Shown here: positions 57,746 to 64,000 of the stretch, one piece after another
Position numbering within the stretch: position 1 is the stretch's first letter
How the letters are laid out: each line of letters begins with the position of its first letter
Source of the DNA: Tridacna crocea
Taxonomy: Eukaryota > Mollusca > Bivalvia > Cardiida > Cardiidae
Length of the DNA: 64,000 bases
Assembly: GCA_943736015.1 (NCBI GenBank)
Contig: OX031058.1
Location: forward strand, 14,471,001 to 14,535,000
Direction: 5' to 3'
Made by a program: the position numbers and the translations under genes
The notes under the pieces: generated by a model
Databases searched by the model: none
What the model saw: only the letters and a program-made list of their open reading frames with translations
What the model was told of the DNA's origin: nothing

Positions 57746-58417
57746 CTGTGGTCTAGACATGAACTGGAAAGACTTTCCTGCTTTAAAAAAAAACTTTGTC
57801 TGTCTTATATTTCAGTTGCACGACATTCGCGTGCTGCCAATGCCCATTTGGAGGAGATTTCAAAAGTGTTGTTCGACACTTCATGGAACAAAAATAGCAG
57901 CAGGGCTTTTGGATATACAGTATTATTGCTCTCCTGTATATTCTAAAAGACAAACTTATATCAAATAAGATGCCATGGGAATTATTCATGTTTTGAAAGT
58001 GTTTCACTAATCATCGACTGTCTTTCTATCAAAATATGGGAAATTAAAATTTCTTTGGTACTTCGCGAACGGGCCTGCCTATTCACCAACCAGATGTAGT
58101 CCGAGGCCGAAAGAAACATTCGAAAAACGATAAGAATAAATAAGAAAAAATCACGAAATAACTTATCTTAATGGGTAACATTCGATTTTATCAGTATAAA
58201 TCCATGACCCTTATATTATGAAATCAAACTGTACAATGGTAAATGAAAATTGTGAATATCAATCACACGGAATTCCTTCTTCAGATTTGTCCTTTTGTGG
58301 TAAAAACAACGATTACGTAATTTTTACTCCAGTCCATCCCCTTTTAACCTACCGGTCATATTTTAATCGAACAGTGGCATAGAAAGTAAAAACTTTAAAG
58401 AGGCCTTCATACTCATT

Positions 58418-58968
58418 TTAAAGGTGGCCCTTCAGATTTTGGGACGAAAATTTTACAAAAATGCAAAAAGGACCATCCGTATACACCTCAAGCCTTTTAA
58501 TTTTCATTCATAAAACTCCAGTAGTCGAAAACCGTCCGACAACACGAGAAATTAGCGATTTACTATAGCCCAGGTTGACACAAACGGGAGACACGTTCTA
58601 TTCTTAGATGATCAATTCTCTCATTTACATACAGGAATACACAGACGAAGTTTCAAACATAGCGTCCGAAGAAGACATTATGGAAATAATTATTACATGT
58701 TTGCTATGTGATGGAATTCAAGCATTATGAGTCACGTGCCAGTCACTTGACATTCCCAAAATGCTTTATTGAAATTGGGCGCGAAATCTAAAAATACTTT
58801 AAGAGGCTACGTAGCCTTTTAAGGGAACACCATCGAAAAAAAATTGTGTAATTTTATGAATCGTAATTATTGATGATTTGTATTATTCTTTTTCATATGA
58901 ATTTCAGTGATATCTATATATATTTTTTAATTTGGTGAGATGTAAAAATTGTAAATACCCACCTTTAA
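58418..58968. mobile_element. TTAA-flanked element with AGGTGG termini, copy 1
   Basis: TTAA (58418-58421) then AGGTGGCCCTTCAG at the left; AATACCCACCT then TTAA (58965-58968) at the right. The copy at 61837-62385 is about 85-90% similar throughout. No ORF, so a non-autonomous TTAA-targeting element distinct from the hairpin MITEs. It contains gaggctacgtagcctttta, a palindrome. Confidence 0.75.
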
Positions 58969-59059
58969 GCCAATTTTAACTCATTTTGATTTTATCATAA
59001 TACAGTCATTCTTATATCTTCATACCAAATATTGCGCCTGATGGTCGATTACAATTGAT

Positions 59060-59590
59060 AGAAAATGCATTTCGCTGAGTTGCGACCTTCCATCTAAACA
59101 GACTCGTCGTTTCCGTTTTTTGAATAGAAGATTTTTGATATCCGTTATTTACTCGGGTAGATTCGTATAATGATCATGCATTCTGTCTCTTGACTGTATT
59201 TGACCTTCGCCCTGCGTATACTGAGGAAAACAAAAGAAAATGTAGGCTTCTCTGTTGCAGCCTTGATTTTCAGACGGAGGTCGCGGCCTATATACAAGTT
59301 ACACCGTATCCGACTCTAGTCGGAAAGCAACGATAAATTTCCGTGACGCACCGCCATTGTTTACAGCTTCGATCGTCAGCCAGTTTTCTTCCAATCAATG
59401 TTCATACACCGAAGAAACCAGAGAAACACAAACCTCCGCGTTTCTTTTTTTCAGTTACACCATACATTTTGACCAGTAATTTATTCTTGTGTACACAAAA
59501 GACCGATTTTCTGTACCATGCTATTTTTTTTTATTGAAATTTAACAGGGTTTCTGCTCACCGGCTGTAGACGGGCATCTTTAACTATATA
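59060..59590. repeat. Inverted repeat A, right copy
   Basis: Reverse complement of 56697-57200. Preceded by about 65 bp (58975-59040, gtcattcttatatctt, aaatattgcgcctga) that recurs inverted at about 60560-60640. Confidence 0.75.
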
Positions 59591-59999
59591 TTAAACAAAC
59601 AGATACCAAGATACGAATCAGCGAAAGTATTTCAAACAACTCCGAAATAAAAATGATTGGCAAGTCCGGGATGGTTAGTCATACTAAGTAAATGTTTGAA
59701 ATTATGGCTGCCAGCATGCTGGCATTGATTTATAACTGCACAAAAATTCATTAGTAATTTCATAATTTATTTTTTCGTGATATAATACTGATTATTACAT
59801 AAATAATATCGTAAATAATCTCTTGATGCACTCTTTTGTTCCCAACCATCTCTTTTCGTTCCACGATGATCTCTTGTCCATACGGTTACTTTGGTGGGTG
59901 TCGGTGATAAAGGAGACTGTCTCGAACTATTGGTGCCAATTGTCAGGATTCTGAATTCACTCCAAGTTACGTTATATTCAGAAAAGAATACATTCATTT

Positions 60000-60545
60000 C
60001 AAGACCAAGCCAATTGTGTCTAAACCGTACATACATTGTGCTTTAAATTGTGTCTAAACCGTTCAAAAAATATCGTGTCTACACCGCTGTGTGTGAAATT
60101 GTTGATGTGGACTACACCGTTGCATTAGCGATATACAAAACACATGTTTTCGGGTCTTTCTAGACATATTTCACAGAAATTACCGTTATCATTGGAATGC
60201 ACGTACTGAATACCTACATAAACAACAGCCTTCATCCACTGCATTGGCTGATTTTCCATTCTATAGCTAAAAACGATGCAAGTTCCTCACTTCAAATTTA
60301 ATTTTTCACCGAATGGCAATGTTTACGCCGATATAACGGATCGAATAATGGCACTGGCTCTTTGCTATATAACACCGAGGCTTACCACATCATTCCCCCA
60401 CAATATATTGTAAGTATCATGACTCGAAGGTTTCAAGAAAAATAGTTATTGGTGATAAAATGTGACACCTACCTTTCTTCATGTAAACAGTCCGCCATCT
60501 TGGAAGTGACTACACATTTCGTACCGTACAGCTTACAACACAGTG
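60000..60545. repeat. Inverted repeat B, right copy
   Basis: Reverse complement of 57200-57745, with a nearly unbroken match. It carries the first-exon-like sequence described separately at 60473-60498. Confidence 0.8.
60473..60498 (-). other. First-exon-like ATG plus splice donor in repeat B
   Basis: On the minus strand ccaagATGGCGGACTGT opens about nine codons (M-A-D-C-L-H-E-E-) followed by a donor-like AAAG|GTAGGT. In the left copy of repeat B (ATG at 57247) the same ATG is present but the donor is changed to GATGGG. Either a host first exon carried by a duplicated segment, or coincidence. Confidence 0.3.
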
Positions 60546-60659
60546 ATCTAAGCAACCTTGCAACCGTCAGGTGCAATATTTGGCATAGATATATTAGAAT
60601 GACTATATTTTGATAAAATAAAAACAAAATGAATTAAAACTGGCTTAAAATGAGTATTA

Positions 60660-60780
60660 TTGCCTCTTTAACATTCTATAACCAAAATAAATGATCAAAT
60701 GATCGATAGGGGAGATTTTTCTTTTTTCTTTTTGATCATTTATTTTAGTTATAGATCTAGAATGTCAAATTCCTGTGCTT
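60660..60780. repeat. Small foldback
   Basis: cattctataaccaaaataaatgatc and gatcatttattttagttata then gatctagaatg are inverted around a T/C-rich centre. Confidence 0.6.
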
Positions 60781-60871
60781 GGTATCAAATTTTCGCATTT
60801 AAGTTTGTTTATTTGCGGTTGATACATATGGTATCTTTTTGCGCAAATTATATGCCGTATAGACGCATTAC

Positions 60872-61260
60872 TTAACTCTTTCCAAAACAAGCCCTGGTTT
60901 TTATAAATGCGTCAGCAGTACACGGTACAAGTCTTTAGAAAACACTGTGGGAAAAGGAGAAATTGCTCGTAATTAGCAATTTCTCCTTTTCCCACAGTGT
61001 TTTCTAGCCTATCGGAAAACTATCTGCCATTCTCATCAAATTCAAAATCGTCATCTGCAAACACTTTGAGTTTGGGACAGTATAAAATCATAGGCACTTG
61101 GTTTCTTGTCTTTTACTTTTGTGCCTTACCTCTTCTATTTCTGCTGATCTTAAATACTAGTATTTAAGATATGCAGGAATAGAAGAAATAAGGTACAAAA
61201 GTAAAAGACAAGGAAACCGAGTGCCAGTGTCTAAAATTTGTCATTTGAGAAAGGCTTAAC
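60872..61260. mobile_element. TTAA MITE (family B) interrupted by a second MITE
   Basis: Left part 60872 to about 61090 (TTAACTCTTTCCAAAAC, core gaaattgctcgtaattagca). The right end resumes at about 61232 (ctaaaatttgtcatttgag) and finishes at aggcTTAA (to about 61260). The gap is filled by a different palindromic element (61091-61231). Confidence 0.8.
61091..61231. mobile_element. Palindromic MITE nested in the family B MITE
   Basis: aggcacttggtttcttgtc then ttttacttttgtgcctta is inverted as taaggtacaaaagtaaaa then gacaaggaaaccgagtgcc. The centre is cttaaatactagtatttaag. About 140 bp, almost completely self-complementary. Confidence 0.8.
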
Positions 61261-61830
61261 TGTCGGTGTATACCGGTGAATTCCGGTGAATTTCTGGGTT
61301 TTCCGGTCACTACATGCCTTTCGTTTTTCAGATCGCTTAAAAACGCGCGGAGTTGACCGTTGCCATACAAGTATACGAACATTACAAAAGTCTCCGTCTA
61401 AACATGGAGCAAGAAATAGCTTAGGTTTTTTTAAAAGTAGGCACAGGCATCACTGATAACTTACAATGGCGTCATTTGTCTCTGAAGTTCTGACATCGGC
61501 AGGTAGGACAAAAAGGAATGGGTTTTCGCGAATATTTTATGCGGTGGTTATCATGAAAAATTCGACATCCTTTGGCGAATGACTCCCCTAGTTTTGACGA
61601 CCTTCTATACTGACGTCCATAAGAAACGCCCCATCTCCCTTCGTCGTGCCATGGGCCATGATATCTTAGCAAGACTGAAGATCTAGCAAGAAATATCTTT
61701 TAAAAAAAAGATACATAGACAGCCAAGAAGCACTGGGATATGAATATCAAAATTCGTTTGTATAGTATGAAGGCAAATGATGAAAACAGCTTCTTTTGAA
61801 TTTTTTTACATATGGTTGAAAGAATTATCA
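61261..61830. other. No gene recognised
   Basis: Contains a small repeat (accggtgaattccggtgaatt at about 61271). ORFs show no domain. Confidence 0.45.
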
Positions 61831-61836
61831 ATAGCA

Positions 61837-62385
61837 TTAAAGGTGGCCCTTCAGATTTTGGGGCAAAAATTTTACAAAAATGCAAAATAAATCATCCTTA
61901 TATTCCCCAAGCCTTTTAATTTGCATTCATGAAACCCAAGTAGTCGAAGACCATCCAATAACACGAAAAATTAGAGATTTATTGTGGACCAGGTTGACAC
62001 CAACGGGAGACACGTTCTATTTTTAGATTATCAATTCTCTCATTTGAAAACAGGAAAACACAGACAAGTTTCAAACATCCGTCCAAAGAAGACATTATAG
62101 AAAATAATTATTACATGTTTGTTGTGTAATGGAATTTAAAGGTTATTAGTCACATGCCAGTCACCTGACATTCCCACAATGCTTTATTGATTTTTGGCGC
62201 GAAATCTAAAAATAGCTAAAGAGGCTACGTAGCCTTTTAAGGGAATACCATCAAAAAGAATTTTTTTGTTGTAATTTTATGATTCTTAATTATTGATTAT
62301 TTGTATTGTTTTTTCATATAAATTTCAATGATATATATATTTTTTAATTTGGTGTGATGTGAAAATTCTAAATACCCACCTTTAA
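61837..62385. mobile_element. TTAA-flanked element with AGGTGG termini, copy 2
   Basis: TTAA (61837-61840) AGGTGGCCCT ... CCCACCT TTAA (62382-62385). Same orientation as copy 1 at 58418. An isolated terminus of this family is also seen at 19861-19886. Confidence 0.75.
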
Positions 62386-62647
62386 GAATTGAGAAGCATT
62401 TTTTTTTATACATAAATGAAGCACCATTCAAACTAGTACTGATAAATGTCCCCAAAGGCGATGTTACTTTTCGATTGGTCCCCTCTGGGTACAGAGACAA
62501 GACAAAATCATTTGAAAGCTCCACACAGATTTTGTGCGTAAGTTTGAACTCTAATAATTTCACAACTAGAGCACAAAACTAGGATTTAAACATACCTGTT
62601 GCTAGCATATTTAATAACCCTTTGTTTGAAACACAAATATTTTCAAT

Positions 62648-62856
62648 TTAACCCATTCACAGTCCTTAGATAGAAGCCTTTTGGAAACATTGTTGGAAAA
62701 GGAGATAATGCTGATAACTAGCATTTTCTCCTTTTCCCACCATTTTTTCTACCCTGCTGGAAATAAATTTCAGTTCTTGAGTTACGTATATTTTGTCGTC
62801 TGCAAGTGCTTTCAATTTGGACCAGTCAAACATTTTGAGGTTTGGTAAAGGGTTAA
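62648..62856. mobile_element. TTAA palindromic MITE (family A)
   Basis: TTAACCCATTCACAG (a short internal deletion follows) and gtttggtaaagggTTAA. Hairpin at about 62684-62751 with a few mismatches. Confidence 0.8.
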
Positions 62857-62999
62857 ACATTGAACATAGTTTAAAGCATGCATTTCATCTGTAACTCGAG
62901 TTGTATACCTTCCCGAAGACACAAAATGACCACCACGCACAATAAATTTCGTCTGTTTTTTCCCTGAGATTTACATGTTTTAAAGGACTTCTACAAGCT

Positions 63000-63094
63000 T
63001 TCAAATCCCATTCTTTGTGCAATGTAAATTTTGCTGTCCACAAGTGCTTTCAAATTGGTTCCATCTAAAATATTGTTGCTTGGGAAAGAGTTAA
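63000..63094. mobile_element. TTAA MITE, right end only
   Basis: tttgctgtccacaagtgctt ... gttgcttgggaaagagTTAA. Its terminal TTAA (63091-63094) is also the first TTAA of the next copy. Confidence 0.65.
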
Positions 63095-63292
63095 CCCATT
63101 ACCACACAATCCCTTCATTTGACGCCCCTGAGGAAGAAGCCTTTTGAAAACAATGTGGGAAAAGGAGAAAATGCTGGCTACCAGCATTTTCTCCTTTTCC
63201 CACAGTGTTTTCTACCCTTCTCAGAACGAAATTCAGTTTTTCAGTCACTTTTATTTTGTCATCTGCAAATGCTTCAATTTGGACTAGTCATT
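63091..63292. mobile_element. TTAA palindromic MITE sharing TTAA with a partial copy
   Basis: TTAACCCATTACCACAC at the left, an intact hairpin (about 63143-63216), and a right arm broken at ttggactagtcatt. Confidence 0.8.
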
Positions 63293-63483
63293 TGTATCAG
63301 TATGACTATATTGTCAGCTTTGATACAAGAGAGACTTGAGGCATACGCTTTGTCATCTACTTGCAGCTAGGCATTAACTTTGCCTTTCCTCGTGATGTTT
63401 TTATAAGTGGGCAAAAATACCAGTTTTATGTGCTTAAAAGGGTCAATCATATAGAGACAGAAACCATGTGAATTACAGGGCAG

Positions 63484-63681
63484 ATGGAAACCCAAGAAGC
63501 AAGCTCAAAACTGAAGCAATTAACGAAGAAGGTAGACAGTTTGAAGATGCAGCTTAGGGAGATCACAACACACAAATATGCCAATTTCTTGCCGAAACTG
63601 CACCTGACGGAGCATCTTGTAAGTGATGTTGACAGTATGAAGGAAGAGATGGATCAAGTGTCAAACAGAATAGAACATCAG
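63484..63681 (+). CDS. zw10: ZW10-like exon (kinetochore/ER-tethering protein, N-terminal region)
   Basis: 66 codons starting at an ATG that follows cag (63481-63483), or from the acceptor tacag|GGCAG five bases earlier. They end at a clean donor CAG|GTACAT (63681/63682). The sequence is heptad-rich: LKQLTKKVDSLKMQL, then the segment KYANFLP, then LVSDVDSMKEEMDQVSNRIE. The pattern L-T-(K/R)-(K/R)-V followed by KY-x2-FLP and V-D-x(4)-(D/E)-x(7)-RIE matches, from memory, the first coiled coil of ZW10, which joins ROD and Zwilch in the RZZ kinetochore complex and NAG/RINT1 at the ER. In ZW10 this lies some 20-70 residues from the N-terminus, so a short upstream exon is likely; no further exons were identified. 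Confidence 0.65.
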
Positions 63682-63695
63682 GTACATTGCTTAGG

Positions 63696-63856
63696 TTAAC
63701 TCTTTACCAAACGACAATATTTTAGGCTTGTCCAAATCGAAAGCATTTGCAGACGACAATATAAAACTGATTCAAAATTTGAAATTTGTTTTGTGAAGGG
63801 TAGAAAACATTGTGGGAAAAGGAGAAAATGCTGGTTACCAGCATTTTCTCCTTTTT
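63696..63856. mobile_element. TTAA MITE in the intron next to the ZW10-like exon
   Basis: TTAACTCTTTACCAAACGAC begins 14 bases after the splice donor. The left arm and hairpin are well preserved, then the copy is cut at ttttctccttttt by the following element. Confidence 0.8.
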
Positions 63857-64000
63857 ATACGCCCGTCGAAGACGGGACGTATTATGGGATCACCCGTCAG
63901 GGTTTGAATTTTATTTTTTTATCCACTTGCAAATTTTAGCAAGTAGCTTTTATTTCCACTTGCAAAATTAAAATTGGACTCGCATTTTTTTAAGCTCAGC
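63857..64000 (+). mobile_element. Start of another repeat ('atacgcccgtc...gacgggacgtatt')
   Basis: Opens with a hairpin (tacgcccgtc gaa gacgggacgta), then an AT-rich body with a repeated ccacttgcaaa phrase. It continues past the window edge. The type resembles the openings of other bivalve tandem-array elements. Confidence 0.5.

Overview
The window is eukaryotic: AT-rich, gene-poor, intron-containing and saturated with mobile-element relics. The repeat families (central tandem units of about 150-190 bp, terminal hairpins, 'aacaagagggcc...' type starts) are of a kind I associate with marine bivalve genomes, so a bivalve mollusc is the best guess. That rests on recognition of repeat style, not on a search. 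There are no operons, and no prokaryotic or organellar genes.

Host coding content is sparse. On the minus strand at 16850-18075 lies the last coding exon of a membrane-anchored sushi/CCP-repeat protein. An unidentified terminal exon sits at 32307-32885 (minus). A candidate first exon (Met-Ala-Ala-Pro... followed by a splice donor) lies at 50271-50297 (minus). Near the right edge, an early exon resembling the N-terminus of the kinetochore/tethering protein ZW10 occupies 63484-63681 (plus). Other coding sequence belongs to mobile elements: a LINE at about 36.85-42.53 kb (ORF1 plus an endonuclease/RT ORF2 with a one-base frameshift), an RT relic near 53.5 kb, a decayed Polinton-type family B DNA polymerase fragment at 50.7-51.9 kb, and a broken ORF of unknown function inside a 4.16-kb hAT-like element.

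Layout. 0-1.5 kb: two Helitron-type ends with hairpin plus CTAG. 2.3-3.4 kb: a second tandem-array element ending in a hairpin. 3.4-8.7 kb: a cluster of TTAA-flanked palindromic MITEs and a 0.9-kb foldback. 9-16.8 kb: arrays of about 166-bp and 145-bp repeats ending in a common 36-nt hairpin, plus a 1-kb TIR element. 16.8-18.1 kb: sushi gene. 18.9-21 kb: a motif recurring about every 350 bp. 21.7-30.6 kb: a composite inverted-repeat element whose left end was hit by a hAT-like element carrying a 1.1-kb palindrome. 31.1-34.3 kb: pogo-like TIRs around the unknown exon. 35.1-36.2 kb and 44.2-44.9 kb: related tandem arrays in opposite orientation, on either side of the LINE. 43.4-43.7 kb: a SINE with two tRNA-like units. 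45.6-46.5 kb: a foldback full of TCGCGA-centred palindromes. 48.9-49.1 kb: a palindromic MITE. 56.7-62.4 kb: large nested inverted repeats and two copies of a 550-bp TTAA element. 62.6-63.9 kb: MITEs around the ZW10-like exon.

The most striking theme is a burst of about 30 copies of one TTAA-targeting MITE family (piggyBac-type termini, nearly perfect 60-70 bp central hairpin) that has landed in almost every other repeat. Some copies share a single TTAA with a neighbour, and one copy sits 14 bp past a splice donor. All coordinates were read by eye; boundaries of degenerate repeats are approximate.
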